64,000 bases of DNA from Cycas panzhihuaensis (taxonomy: Eukaryota; Cycadophyta). A program made the position numbers and the translations under genes. The stretch is taken from contig CM041465.1 of NCBI GenBank assembly GCA_023213395.1, forward strand, positions 97,223,741 to 97,287,740, read 5' to 3'. This document shows positions 44,861 through 56,653 of the stretch, piece by piece. Position 1 is the first letter of the stretch; each line of letters opens with the position of its first letter. Below the pieces are notes generated by a model. The model ran no database searches. It saw nothing but the letters and a program-made list of their open reading frames with translations, and had not been told where the DNA came from.

Positions 44861-45860
44861 AAGGTATTCATAGCCTATATTAAGTGTACCCTTAATGTAC
44901 TTCAAAATCCTATTTTCTATACTCAAGTGTGCCTCTTGGGGATTTTGCATGAATCAAGACACTAATCCAACATCATAGGTAATATCAGGTCTAGTATGAT
45001 TAGATAAATCAAACTCCCTACTAATTACTGATATAATGTCCCATCTACAATAGGTTTATCCATGTTCTTCATAAGTTATGTGCCTTTCACACATAGTATC
45101 CTAGTAGGTTTATAATCCTTCATCCCAAATCTCTCAAGTAGGTATTGAGTATACCTTTTCTATAACATCATGATGCAATCTTTCATCTACTTAATCTCGA
45201 TGCCTAAGAACTGATGAAGAGGACCAATATCTATCATATCAAAGTTATGGCCTAAAAAGGTTTTTGTATCTACAATAGTCTTGCTACAATTTCCTATAAT
45301 AATAAGGTCATCTATATATAAAACAACAAGAACTATTGATGATGCTCTCTTTCTAATATAAAGACTTAGATCAAAATATATTATCACAAAACCATCTTCC
45401 TTTAATCTAGCATCGATCTTTTCATATCAAGCACGTGGTGCTTGTTTTAGGCCATAAAGAGATCTCTTCAAGTAACACACTAAATGCTCATATCCTTTCT
45501 TCATGAAACCTAGAGGTTGGGCCATGTAGATCTCTTCTTTCAAGCCTCCATGAAGAAATGTAGACTTTACATCCATTTGATGTAACACCTAACCAAATAT
45601 AGCTACTAAAATAAGGATCAATCAAACTGTTGAAATGTTAGAGACCAGTGCAAAAGTCTCTTTATAATCAATTCCTTCTTTCTATTTAAAACCTTGAGCT
45701 ACAAGTCTAGCTTTATATTTATCTACTTCACTATTGGAGTGATACTTTACCTTGTAGACCCACTTACAGCCAACTAAGTTCTTTGAGGGAGGAAGTAGAA
45801 CTAAATCCCATGTATTATTCTTCATAAGAGAATAAAATTCTTCCTCCATTGTATCTTTCC
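44861..45860 (-). pseudogene. pol: C reverse transcriptase remnant
   Basis: Minus-strand order: KVKYHSNSEVDKYKARLVAQ near 45,720 (with the V.KGF.Q region damaged), the [20 protein letters not shown] region near 45,560, [11 protein letters not shown] and YEKIDARLKEDGF near 45,430, then the catalytic box YIDDL at 45,304-45,318 inside an open stretch (SIVLVVLYIDDLIIIGNCSK), FDMIDIGPLHQFLGIEI, and fragments of the ..GSLIYL.NHTRPDI.. region near 45,010. Stops and frame changes make it inactive. Confidence 0.9.
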
Positions 45861-46300
45861 ATCACAGATCTCCCTTCACTTCTTCAAATGAAATAAAGTC
45901 ACTGGAATCATTGGTATTCATCACTAAGGCTTGACTAGCATGTTGACTCCTTGTTCTTCGACCATCTTCTAGATTTTCAACTGTCATACTAGAATCTTCA
46001 ATGGTTCTTCTTACCCATAATGGAACATGGGGTGTAGACCATGTTTTAGCATGTGACAGACCCTCTATATAACTTTCACTAGGTCTTACTTTGGAATCAA
46101 TCTACGAAATAGGCTCATATACCTGTAGATCTACTGAATCATGACTCAGAAAAGGTAGAAGTGGAGGATAAAATATATCTTCAGATGATCTATCAACATG
46201 ATATGTCAGTAACTCATCAAACTTAATATGTCAACTAATCAAGATTTTCTTCCCCTATGGATCCCAAAGTCTATAAGAATTACTCTCTAAAGAGTATCCC
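45861..46300 (-). other. C pol linker
   Basis: Variable linker between integrase and reverse transcriptase, decayed; no domain. Confidence 0.5.
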
Positions 46301-46990
46301 CAAAAAATACATTTTAAACTCTTGCAATCCAATTTTTTCTAATTTTTATCTAGGATGTGTGTATGGGTAATACACCCAAATACCTTGAAATAGTTAATGG
46401 AAAGTTTCTAATTAGTCCAACATTCTTCAAGGGTAATGCCACAAACAACCAAAGTAATTACCCTAGTCAAAATATAAACTATTGTCGCCATAGCTTCTAC
46501 CCAAAACTTGGGAGGTAAACTCTTACCATGCACCATGCACCTCTCCATTTCCATTATGGTATGATTTTTTCTTTTTGCTATACCATTTTGATGTGGGGTA
46601 TATAGGATAGTAAATTCTTGCTTAATACCATCGGTAAGATAGAGCTGATGGAAGACATTGTTATCATACTCCTTTCTATTATCACTTCTTAATATCTTAA
46701 TCTTCATACCACATTCATTTTCAACATAAGTTGTCCATCGTAAAATCTTTCAAATATATCAGACTTATTCTTTAAAAAAAAAACTTAAGTTTTTCTGTTT
46801 AAATCATCCATAAACATAAGTACATAGCGAGCTTAAGAAATAGAAGGATTAGATAATGGACCCATTAAATTTTTATGGATTGGTCCTAATTTCTCTTTTT
46901 CCCTCTAAGCATTATCTTTAGCAAAAGGATAACGATGATGTTTTACATACATACATCCCTCACAAGCACCCTTTGAACATTGAATATGAG
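46301..46990 (-). pseudogene. pol: C integrase remnant
   Basis: KLGPIHKNLMGPLSNPSIS, ARYVLMFMDDLNRKT and VFFLKNKSDIFERF form the first core part; the catalytic Asp of the D-L-.GP motif is Asn. After a frame change, KIKILRSDNRKEYDNNVFHQ (second Asp kept), TPHQNGIAKRKNHTIMEMER (Glu changed to Lys) and FWVEAMATIVYILTRVITLV follow in an open stretch of 99 codons. Two of three catalytic acids are therefore lost, both by G-to-A type changes. Confidence 0.9.
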
Positions 46991-47200
46991 GCAAACCTAT
47001 TACCATTTTCAATCAATTCATTAAGTTGATGCTCCCATAGTAAAGATGACCCAATCTTTCATGCCATAACTTACTCACATCATCACCACTGGAAATGAAA
47101 ATATAAGAACCCTACTAGGTTTTAAAAGACTTTAACACCCAAAAGTTATCCTGTACTTTCCCAGTAGCAATAATAGAGTAGTGTTTCTTTGGATCTCTGA
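46991..47200 (-). pseudogene. pol: C GAG-pre-integrase remnant
   Basis: KLWHERLGHLYYGSINLMN, a stop, then GLPHIQCSKGACEGCMYVKH and HRYPF. The zinc ligands H...H...C..C are all present. Sits between protease and integrase as usual. Confidence 0.87.
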
Positions 47201-47490
47201 CTGGACATTTATCATTGTAGATCTCTATTTTCATACCTTGCTTGCACATTTCCCAGGTCAAGAGAAGATTTAGCTCCATTTGAGGCACATAATAAACACC
47301 ATCAAAATTTCCACCTGTAAGTGAAATGGTTCCAATACCTTCTACAAGAAAAACACTGACATCTCCAAGAATTATGTTAGTATCAATTGAACCTGTATCT
47401 AAGGCATTAAAAATATGATTTTAATAGGTGATGTGTTTTTAAGCACTTGAGTCTATGATCCAATAGTCTTTCTTTTCAAATGACATTGTT
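47201..47490 (-). pseudogene. pol: C aspartic protease remnant
   Basis: FEKKDYWIIDSSA, a stop, KHITY, a stop, NHIFNALDTGSIDTNIILGD and IGTISLTGGNFDGVYYVPQM. The catalytic Asp is kept but D-S-G-A is D-S-S-A (Gly to Ser, one transition). Confidence 0.85.
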
Positions 47491-48335
47491 GAGGCCCGAA
47501 TATAATGTGTTGTAACACTTTTTCCTTTTTCATCTTGGCTTACCTTACACTTATCCTATTTCTTAATCTAATAGTTGCTATCCCTATGACCATATTTCTT
47601 GCAGTAATTACTCCTTCCCATGAACTTCTTCTTTTCATGAGAGGTCTCACCAATCTTCTATATAGACTTACTTTCATGGATTATATCTTTCTTTTGTATC
47701 TTTATTATTAAGGCCTGATTTGAAACAGATCCACCGAGCATCCCATGATGCTTTAATTTGGCATCTTTAGCTAAGATTAGATTTTTTAACAACTCAAAAC
47801 ACTCACCTTCCATGGCTTTAACACTACTATAAATAGTTTGAAAGGCACTAAATGTAGTTGATAACTTGGACATAATAATGGAAAACAACAAAGCATCATC
47901 TATTAAGTTTGTCTTTAGCTCATCCAATCTATTTATCAAATCAATAATCTTATTTAAGAAGGCACAAATGTTATTTTCATCTTCTACTTTTATACTCAAT
48001 AATTCCATCATGAGGGAAACATGGTAATTAGTCTTTTTTTTCTTAAAAGTCTCACACAGTTTGATCTAAATTTCATATGGATTTTTAAGATTGTGTACTA
48101 AAGCTCTTTGATTGGGGACCAAAGATAACTTAAGTAAACCAACAACCATAAACTGTGTCTCTTCAACATGTACACGAACTTTTTCATCCAAAGGCAGGCT
48201 TAATAAAAGTGACTTAGTGATTCCCCATAGCGAGTTTACCATTAAAACAAGCTCCATGTGTGCTTTCCACTTGTTAAAATTATTCCCATTGAACATAACT
48301 AACAATGCAAGCTTCTCTATGATTAAATTAAATGG
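47491..48335 (-). pseudogene. gag: C gag remnant
   Basis: Two open stretches cover most of gag. The N-terminal one (48,305-48,066) reads MLVMFNGNNFNKWKAHMELV and WGITKSLLLSLPLDEKVRVH, the second (48,011-47,658) ELLSIKVEDENNICAFLNKI, INRLDELKTNLIDDALLFSI and AFQTIYSSVKAMEGECFELL. This is the copia gag core (UBN2 type). Between 47,640 and 47,560 a single zinc knuckle follows in which YCKKYGHRDSNY still shows the C..C...GH pattern, with the final Cys turned to Tyr. Confidence 0.85.
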
Positions 48336-49814
48336 AAAAACAACTTAGAAGTATAACTAAAACCAAATTACCTTTCTTGAATAGTAGACTTAAAAGAACA
48401 ACTCAAGATCAATCAAGCCAAATAACTTTAAAACCTAAAACACTTGAACAAAACACTCTCAAGTCTTATTGTAAAATACATAATATAATGCACTTCTTGA
48501 ACCAAAACAACTATCCTTCTTGTCATCTAAATATCAACTACTCATAATAGAAGGAATTGATACCCAAAAACTCAATCCAACTCAAATGCATAAATATAAT
48601 TCTTCTCAATATAAATAACCCTTAATAAAGCCACCATTAATTTATTAAGAGAACTTCTGAAACCTTTTTTAAAATCAATATAAAGGCGACATTGCACTAT
48701 GTTAATAAGGTCATAATAACCATTGTATCTCAGCCAAATGAAAGAACCATTTTCAACATCCACTAAATGAAGAAAACGTGAATGGGCGAGTCACTAAGAA
48801 TGCACGCGACATATGAATATACATAACACAACACTTCAATTGGGCTATATGAAGAGCATAATGCAAGTCATACATAACACATTAATAGGGTCGTACGAAG
48901 AGCAAAAAGAAAGTCACACATAATACATTAATAGGGTTGTATGAAGAGCAAAACACAAGTTACACACAACATGTCAATAGGGCTGTATAAAGAGAAAAAT
49001 GTGAGTCACACATAGCATGTCAATAAGGTTGTACTAAGAGCAGCATATTAAAGAAAATAGCTTTAGATGTATTCATACGTTGAGACAAAGGGCGAACTAC
49101 TGTACTGACAGATAGGGTGAATAAAAAAATTCAGAACCCTTGACCCATGGGAGAACAAATGATTGTGAAAAGATTGATGGTGAATAAGTGAAGCAATATG
49201 ACCTTAACAGATCGATGAATAGATTTTAATCGATTAATAGATGCAACAGGAGAGAAAGATTAAATATAGAGTAGGTAGAGTTATATACTAATTAGTAGCA
49301 ATAAGAATGAGTATGATGTTGGTACTATATTCTAATCTTAGATATACAAGAGAGCAATCTTCTAAGAATAGCGAAAGATGTATAGGCAAGAAGACAACAT
49401 GCGATGACAGAAGTTTACAATGTATATCCAAAATACTTCAAGTTTGATTGGCTAAATACAAACATTAAAGGTAAAGTGACTATCAACACAATATAATAAC
49501 ATTCTACAGTAATCTTCAAGTTTTATAATGATGCAAGAATAGTAAAATAGGTATAGGCATGTAGAGGAATATGAGTACAATACTATAAAGACAATAGAGT
49601 AAGAGGAATAGAGGAATAACATAAAGTACCTTTAGATGAGACTAGAATAGGGCATCTATAGATATTCAAGGTTGATTCACCTTCAAATCTCTTCTTAAAC
49701 ATTAAACGCAATTGAGAATAGGGTTACACTAGCTCTACACAACACCATACTTCTACACATCTAGTAATCAGATCACGACACCATGCAGCTCACCTGATGG
49801 TAACGTACAACTAT
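48336..49814 (-). other. C leader
   Basis: A long non-coding stretch between primer site and gag, with a tandem repeat at 48,842-49,043. No domain or RNA gene seen. Confidence 0.6.
48842..49043. repeat. 46-bp tandem repeat in leader of C
   Basis: Four full units of exactly 46 bp (48,842-48,887, 48,888-48,933, 48,934-48,979, 48,980-49,025) and a partial fifth. Units share GGGYYGTAYGAAGAGCAAAA at the start and CATRTYAATA at the end and differ mostly by transitions. Confidence 0.93.
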
Positions 49815-49828
49815 GGGCTCTAATACCA
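49815..49828 (-). other. Primer binding site of C
   Basis: Minus strand TGGTATTAGAGCCC directly after the 5' LTR, Met-tRNA type. Confidence 0.9.
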
Positions 49829-50096
49829 TATTAAAATTAGAGCAAACTAGATCAAATATACATACGCTAATCACAGAAATGAGTATGCAAGGAGATTTAA
49901 TGGGTAAACCCACCTCAGAACATCTATTACATTGGATCCAAAAAGCATAAGAGTACAAATGGTCTTTGGGTATTTATAGATCTGTAAGACCAAAAATATT
50001 AAATATCTTTTACATCCATTAGCCCAAACAAATAATAAAAAAAGATTTGTATAAAATAATAGATTACATTTACATTAGTCAAGTAATATTTTAACA
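49829..50096 (-). repeat. 5' LTR of C
   Basis: 268 bp, aligned with 44,040-44,307. Minus strand starts TGTTAAAATATTAC. Confidence 0.92.
49971..49978 (-). promoter_or_regulatory. TATA box in 5' LTR of C
   Basis: TATAAATA on the minus strand, about 120 bases into the LTR, likely promoter of the element. Confidence 0.6.
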
Positions 50097-51198
50097 AAAA
50101 TATTAATCAGTTGGAAGGAAAATTATCATTCTAAGGTATTCATTTGTAATAGGAAAGAAGTTTTAATTTCATAGTATTATGGTTTTCTTGGCTTCATTCT
50201 TAAGTTTATCTTTTTTATTTTTCAAAAGAAAAGTTAAAAGTATTGAATAGTAAATATATATCTAATTTGTCAGTTTGTTAAAGGCTCAAGGATCCTTTTG
50301 GAGTCTTTCTTACTCTAACTTTGATAGAGTCTTAAAGCTAGTTTCTTATTTGGAAGTTATGGTTTAAATTTTTTGATTGCATGTGATCTTATAAATCTAA
50401 AAAATCATAGAAAAACAACAGTAATATCTTATTCAAATCTCTTCCTTTTTGTATCATACATCATCCCTTCAAAGAATTATTCGCATGCATTGAAAGTAAT
50501 ACTCTTTTAATAGCATTGCATGTCATTGATTCTTTGGAAGGCTTGCATAGATAATCATATTGTATGGATTGCATCTATTGAAAGTATCTTTCCATTCATT
50601 GTAAGATGCATATGTTGCATGCAGGAAGATAATTTCATATTTTCATTTGCATCTTGCTTTTGATGCATTTTATTTTACTTTTTTGAGCATAACCAAAAAA
50701 AAAAAAAAAGAACAAAACAAAAAGGAAACACAATAAACAAAAGAAACAAAAGAAAGAAAGGAGGAGTATACAAACAAAAGAAATAAGGAAAAGAAGATAA
50801 GAAAAAGAAAGAAAATAGAAGGACAACCTTTCCATTCACTTACGCTTTCCTACATCCAAGTAGAACCTAAAAGGTTAAAAAAATTATATGAAAGGAGTCC
50901 CTAAGAAGGATATTGAAAATACTATTAGTGTAGCTCCAAATCTAGAACTCCTTCACCTAATTTTGTAGGATAGTAGATTCTACTACCCCCCTTTCATGTC
51001 CATGCCTTTCATCATATTTTACACTCATACTTTATTAGATGGCATAACTAGGCGAAGACTCCTTCTTAGGAGTTAGGCAAAGGTGGTTCCTTAGAATTGC
51101 TTGACCTTCATATCTCCTATATTTAATTGAAACAAAGACAATACCTTAACAATAAAGGGATATCTAGTTTAGGTCCTCTTAAGAATGCACCATCTTTC
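50097..51198 (+). repeat. 5' LTR of B, last piece
   Basis: Runs from the right flank of C to the primer site of B. Contains an A/G-rich low-complexity tract at 50,692-50,822. No coding domain. Confidence 0.6.
50692..50822. repeat. A-rich purine tract
   Basis: About 130 bases almost without pyrimidines except C and T singles, made of AAAAG, AAAC and AAGAAA units, starting with a run of 15 A. Confidence 0.9.
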
Positions 51199-51216
51199 TG
51201 GTGACCATACTGGGGA
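51199..51216 (+). other. Primer binding site of B
   Basis: TGGTGACCATACTGGGGA; nearly identical to that of A at 18,351, which ties the two elements to one branch. Confidence 0.8.
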
Positions 51217-52490
51217 GCTACCATTTATTTTCTTTTAAAGTAATGGAAACTATAACACCTACTCCTAGGTTCTCCTTGAGGCTCCAAAGCCTTCTGCCTA
51301 AATCTCAAGTGTACCCTTCACACTTTGGTTAAAAGGTCTTATCATCCCATGTTAAATCTTCAAATCTTCAAGTGTATGACACTTATATCTATCCTCTTAA
51401 AAATTCAACCCAATTGTATAACATACCAGTGGAATAAGGATACCTTGAACCCTCTCAATACCCTAGCGATTCTTCTTTTATATATCCTTCCTTAGAATAA
51501 GAAGAACCACCTTCTATTCAACTACATTTATCCTTTTTTGAGTTGGTTCTTACTAGGATTCCTACTCCACTATACATGTCTAGTTATTATAACCTATTTT
51601 ACTTAGAGACTCATACCATTTCATCCCTACCATAACATCTTCAAATCGATCCCTTAGGTGAAGATTATAAGTCAATAGAGGTAGAGTCCCCACCTGATGC
51701 TATTTAGTCTCCTCATCTTTCTCATCCTCCTTCACCAAGACCTACACCATAATCCCATTCCATGTCTTTAGAGGAAATTGATAACTATAAATCTACCCAT
51801 TTGTAGTTATATCAATATCCTCCTAGACAATAAGTTTGGATTCATTCTCCTCATTCCATACATTTTACCCATGGAGGTACCACCACCACCACTTCTACTC
51901 ATGGCAATCCTAGTACCATGCACTATCAACCCCCAATTAAGTGGTTATGGATTCACCTAATTTATAACTGATTTGTTCTTATTCCACTAGGATTGCCTCT
52001 TCCTATCTTGTCTTATCCACCACTTAATTACCCCCTTATTCATCATATATTATTTTCTCCTATTGTGTTAGACTTCACCCACCATCTCCTAGAGCATTTA
52101 AAATGATTCTCTCTTCATAATATGTTTCTCACATTTATTTTGCTGATCCTCATGCTTCAACAAGTCTATTACAAGCTTTAAGGATTTCTAATCCCACTTC
52201 ATCTTCATATGTTTTTAGCTACTTCACAGCCCAATCCTTTTTACACTTTCAATCTAAGTTTCCCTCAACACCTTACACCTCAAACCAACTCTGTGGTCAA
52301 CCCTGCAGCATGGTCTAATCCCCCCTCTACTTTCCCACCCCATGATGTTTCACAATAATAACCATAACCATAATAGCCTATCAATTTATCTACTCCACAT
52401 CCATCATCCTTATCTCAACATCCTACTATGTTGAGGTCAAGGTGACCTTTCCTAGATTATATGAAGTATCCTTTTCCACGTGAGATCTTG
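51217..52490 (+). pseudogene. gag: B leader and N-terminal gag
   Basis: Pyrimidine-rich sequence that reads as Pro/Ser/Thr/Tyr-rich pieces in changing frames, as in the corresponding part of A. No start codon can be chosen. The region probably includes the untranslated leader up to about 51,700. Confidence 0.45.
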
Positions 52491-53300
52491 TTATCTCCTA
52501 TGCCTCCATTTCTTCCTAAGTTACCTAAATTTTCTAGTGACTCTTCTTAGGATCTCACCTCTCACATACATGTATTTACACTTATTTGCATAGATTTCAT
52601 GCCATATGATTATGTTATGATGCACCTATTTCCTAAATCGCTTTAAGGTGATGCTTTGAAGTAGTTTTAACATCTCCCCTTAGCTTCCATTCTCTTGTTC
52701 CAATAATTAGTAGACTCCTTTATCAACTATTTTGATGTGGAAAGACCATTTGAATAAGTCATTAAATCTTTATTAGCTATTAAGTAGAACCATGATGAGA
52801 TATCAAGGGACTTTGTTAGGAGATTTCAAGACTAATGACATTCTTGTCACTCATGACTTGACCCTAGCTTACTATTTGATCTTTTTACCAATGTGCTGAG
52901 GTCCTATATACACTTAAAAGTTATGAAACTTGGCCATCAAATGTATGAAGAAGTAGTTGATCATTGTTTAACTCTAGAAACATTTAAAATTTAAGCAGGT
53001 ATCAAGAGGTTTAGGAAACCTATGCCTTCTAAAGAAATAATTAAAACCACAAAGGCCCCCCATCTTGAATCTACTTATGATCATTTGACTTCTTTAATTA
53101 GATCATTATAACATGTAATTAATACTAAATTACATGTTGATGCTTCTTCTTAGAGTCAGCCTTTCCAAGAGACTAAAGTTATTCACCTTACTAAGTGGAG
53201 GAAGAAACATGCTCCTCCCCTACCTTTTCCTTCTTTTAAAATTAAAAAATGGTGCTCATATCATCAAATAGATACATATGATAGAAGTGAGTGTTGAACC
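52491..53300 (+). pseudogene. gag: B gag core and zinc knuckle
   Basis: MPPFLPKLPKFSSDSS leads into the gag core: GDALK, then HLPLASILLFQ, LVDSFINYFDVERPFE, IKSLLAIK, NHDEISRDFVRRFQD. It aligns with A at 19,760-20,105. TAG codons replace W and Q at several conserved places. The C-terminal half reads KVMKLGHQMYEEVVDHCLTL, then WCSYHQIDTYDRSEC at 53,249-53,296, a zinc knuckle of the Tat type (WC..H....H....C) with the central His now Tyr. Confidence 0.8.
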
Positions 53301-53899
53301 ATTCAAAATGTAACTCAAAATATAAGTGTCCAAACAAACTGCTCTTTTAAATCATCTCAAGACCAAATGATCCACAAGGATCCATTGCCTTAACATAATG
53401 AGAAAATAAGTAAAGATAATAAAGGTAAGGAAAAGCAAGTTCAAGATGATGAAGGTCAACCTTCAAGTTCTAATTCATCAAAGAAGACTGCCACTCTCAT
53501 AAATGCTCCAATAAAAAGAAATAATAATTAATCTCACCTACCTCCCAAAGGTGGGGATACTAAGAGGACCATAAATATGGCGAAGACCACAAAGAGTATA
53601 GGTCCATCTAAATCATCCAATGATTTGATGGTAAAGAATCTTGACTCTTTACCTCTAGTACCCCACCATCCGATCAAGTTTAGGTCTCTTCCTTCCAGTT
53701 TAAAGGATGGGTCACTCTCTTGGTAGAAGATTTAAAGACCATTCTAGTAGGAATATCAGTTATTAATTTGCTGAAGTGTTGCATAAGAAATGTCAACTTC
53801 TATTTGATATACTAGGAGTTCCTACAGTAGTTTCTTCACCTACTTCTATGCTTTCTTTTGAACTTGCTACCTTACCTAGTCATTTCATCCATGTGTCGA
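53301..53899 (+). pseudogene. gag: B gag-protease linker
   Basis: Lys/Ser-rich hydrophilic linker in the same frame as gag (KDNKGKEKQVQDDEGQPSSS, AKTTKSIGPSKSSNDLMVKN), with few stops up to 53,700. No domain. Confidence 0.55.
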
Positions 53900-54270
53900 A
53901 TGACATACCCCTATTTTACATCAAGATTGTAAAGGACGATGTCAATATCAAGTGAGTTATTACTGATGAGGGATCATCTATTAATGTAATCCCTCTTTGT
54001 CTTATTAAGGATATGGATATTTCTATTTTTGATCTATGCAAGTGGATTTGCCAAGGGTATGATAAGAATTAGAAAGTGCCCTTGGGTCAAGTCACTGTTC
54101 CTTTTATGTTAGAAGAAAAGTTAGTTCTTACTAAGCTTACTATTATCGACCTAGACTTAGAGTATAATATACTTTTAGGTAGACCATGGATCACCCAAAT
54201 GGCAGTGGTTTATTCCTCCCTCTTTGGTGAGCTTAGGTTCATCCATAATGGATAATTGAAGATTGTCAAG
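53900..54270 (+). pseudogene. pol: B aspartic protease
   Basis: One frame reads VSNDIPLFYIKIVKDDVNIK, a stop, VITDEGSSINVIPLCLIKDM, then LGQVTVPFMLEEKLVLTKLT and LDLEYNILLGRPWITQMAVV. The active-site Asp is kept (D-E-G-S at 53,965-53,976) and the C-terminal ILLGRPW is intact, so this is better preserved than in A. Three stops remain. Confidence 0.88.
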
Positions 54271-55330
54271 TGAAATCCCAAACCCATTAAGTAATCAATT
54301 CCTCTTATTGATACTTTTTTAGAACCTGGTGAATCCTCTAATTCTATAGAGTATTTCTTTAAATCCATTAGTTTAGGTCAATACTTTGCTATTGAAGCCC
54401 CTTCTACATAACTAGAGGTAAAGGATATGGATTTAGTTGAAGTTGTTCCTTTGTCACCAAGCTCCCCATCTACTCTTGTTCCTTCAAACATGACTAATTG
54501 CTCTTCGATCTCTTCTTCTTCTATTTCTAATGATGAAGTAGCTTCTTACTCTATCGTATCTTATGGAGATCTACCCCCAGTCAGGCTTACTGGCATAAGT
54601 ACCCTCCCTCATATTTAGGCTAATTTCTCATAGGTTTTGTACTTGCCCTTAGGGGTGAATCTAATGGTTCCTCCCTTTACCACTTGTTTGGTTACTACTC
54701 TTTTGCGCTTGGTTTTGTATGATTTACATGTTGATGTTCCTCCATATTTCTCTCACTCCTCTTTCTTTAAGACATGGTTGAATAGATATGGGAGGAAGAT
54801 GTTGTTGCATCGACACCAAGACCTAGAATCAGGGGGTGAAGATACTGATTTACTTAATACAGGTCAAAATAGTCATGATACCTCTACTACAGTATGAGAA
54901 GTTAATTCCATCTCCACTGTCTCTTTTCCTATTCATTCTTATGTGGATCCTTCACCATCTTCTCTTATTCTAAATCTAGTTTGACCATGACTATGGTGTG
55001 AATCATCAAGAGTTTAACCAAGTTTTTTCTTTAGTTTAGGAGTTTGTTAGAAGGCCCATCTTCTTTTCTTATGTTTCTTCAATTATGGAGTTTGTTCCCA
55101 CTTTTCTAAACTCTTTGATTGGTCCTCTTTCTCCCTTCATGCCTCCCTCTCCATCTACTTTCCAATCTAAAAACCTTCTCCTTGTCAATCTTTTTCACTT
55201 AGACCATTTTAAAAATGATAAGGTGATTGTAGAGCATCTAGTGGGCTTATCTCTTGGTTTCCCTCATGGATATCATAAGTTGGGATTTTTAATAGTTTTA
55301 GTTGATCATTGTTGACCTCAGAAGTTTATT
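54271..55330 (+). pseudogene. pol: B protease-reverse transcriptase linker
   Basis: Long Ser/Pro-rich acidic linker without catalytic motifs (VEVVPLSPSSPSTLVPSNMT, SISNDEVASYSIVSYGDLPP). Its end, FKNDKVIVEHLVGLSLGFPH, matches the linker end in A. A second copy of the short phrase SGGEDTD... has no known meaning. Confidence 0.6.
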
Positions 55331-55600
55331 TCTTCAATAGAGCCTACCTCTCCTTATTTTGAGGAAGGGAATGCAATGCTTATGGAATAAACTATTGATG
55401 CTGATTTGGAGATAAAGGATATTCCTAGAATTATCAAGTTAAGAGCTAGTTGTACTCCCTAAAAGATCGCTTAGTTTAATAATCTCTTCCATGAGTTCCA
55501 CTCAGTTTTCATATGGGACTATAAAGATATGTATGGCCTTGACTCTCAAATTGTTAAACATAATATTATAGTAATTCTTGGTATTAAACTTAAAGAGAAA
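55331..55600 (+). pseudogene. pol: B reverse transcriptase, N-terminal fragment
   Basis: YFEEGNAMLME, IKDIPRIIKLRASCTP, NNLFHEFHSVFIWDYKDMYG and LDSQIVKHNIIVILGIKLK correspond to 21,805-22,040 in A (GNAMCMGA, FHEIFAWDYTNMKG). After about 55,600 the similarity ends; the catalytic part, gypsy RNase H and integrase have been deleted. Confidence 0.82.
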
Positions 55601-56653
55601 AAATAATATCCTATTCACCTGTGTCTCCCTCTACAATAAGGATAAACTATACCTCTCTCTGCAACGAGGATAAACTATAGCTCCAAAACTTTTTCCTTTA
55701 CCTAATGAGCTAAAACTATGAGTAAACTCCTCTTCTTTCTAATTTCTCCTTGCTTTCACTAAGCATTATAGTGCTTTTGTGATAGATCCTACTCATAATC
55801 ATGTAAGTCTTTTGCTCTTTCTAGTATCTACACTGATTGTGAGCTTTACATCACCATATTTGGATCTCTTTCTCTTTTGGGTTCTATACTCAAAGGAGAA
55901 TGTAAGCCCCTAGACTTATTTTATTTTTATCTTAGAAAGAGAAATGCTTTTGTTAGTTTCAAGTATTTAATCGTTAGTTGAAATTATATTTTTATTTGCT
56001 AGTTTGTTACCTAGGGGTTTCTTTTTTGGTCATATATCACTAATTGTTGATTTTTTAAAATTATCCCCAGTTATCTCTATTAATCCTTTGGAGCGGATAC
56101 TCATTTTTCCATCTTCCCTTCATATTTGAAGACACTGTAATTTTGATCTCCTCTTTTTCTATGGTTTAATCTTTAAGGAGGTTGATCTTTTATTTTAAAA
56201 TCTATTAAAAAGGATAAATCCTTATTGTGTTAAGTAAAAGAGTTTTATAGATGGATGATTATGACCATTTCTTTGTAAAAAAGTGGAAGCTAAAAAAAAA
56301 AAAAAATGAAGTAAAGTAAGGTAAAAAGAAGTGAAAGGAAGATTATTGTCATCCTCTTACAATCCAGGGTAAGTTATGTGATAGCTTCATCCCCAACTAT
56401 CTAACTATAGGTTAGGTTTATTTGGATGAGTCATCCAGGATTTTTGGATCTAGCTGCTTGGGTCCATTATGCCCTTAGTTACGATTAAACCCTGCTTGAC
56501 ACCTTATTATTTTTTATTATAATCATCTTACTTATGCTTCTTCTTTCTTCATCATAGTTAGAGATCTACATTTATTACTATCACCTTATTAATTGATTCT
56601 CATACCCTCCTTTATCGATCACACAGTCTATAAACTTTGATCCTATTTCTCCC
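55601..56653 (+). other. B, unclassified stretch in place of reverse transcriptase
   Basis: Starts with two imperfect 29-bp units at 55,624-55,681 (both ending in AGGATAAACTATA). The rest is T-rich on the + strand and shows no domain. Poly-A of 15 at 56,291. Confidence 0.45.

Larger units (their letters stand above)
44040..50096 (-). mobile_element. C: full-length Ty1/copia element
   Basis: Two 268-bp LTRs, primer site, purine tract and the full copia gene order on the minus strand. Flanks AAAAC (44,035-44,039) and AAAAT (50,097-50,101) are a target duplication with one change. The LTRs differ at about 30 of 268 positions. A leader of about 1.5 kb before gag contains a 46-bp tandem repeat. 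The family differs from Copia-1, H and I in LTR sequence and in gag. Confidence 0.93.

Noticed and set aside
50635-50835. Hydrophobic 66-codon frame on the minus strand, looking like a membrane peptide
   Set aside because: It is the complement of a low-complexity A/G-rich tract; Phe/Leu/Ser repetition follows from composition.
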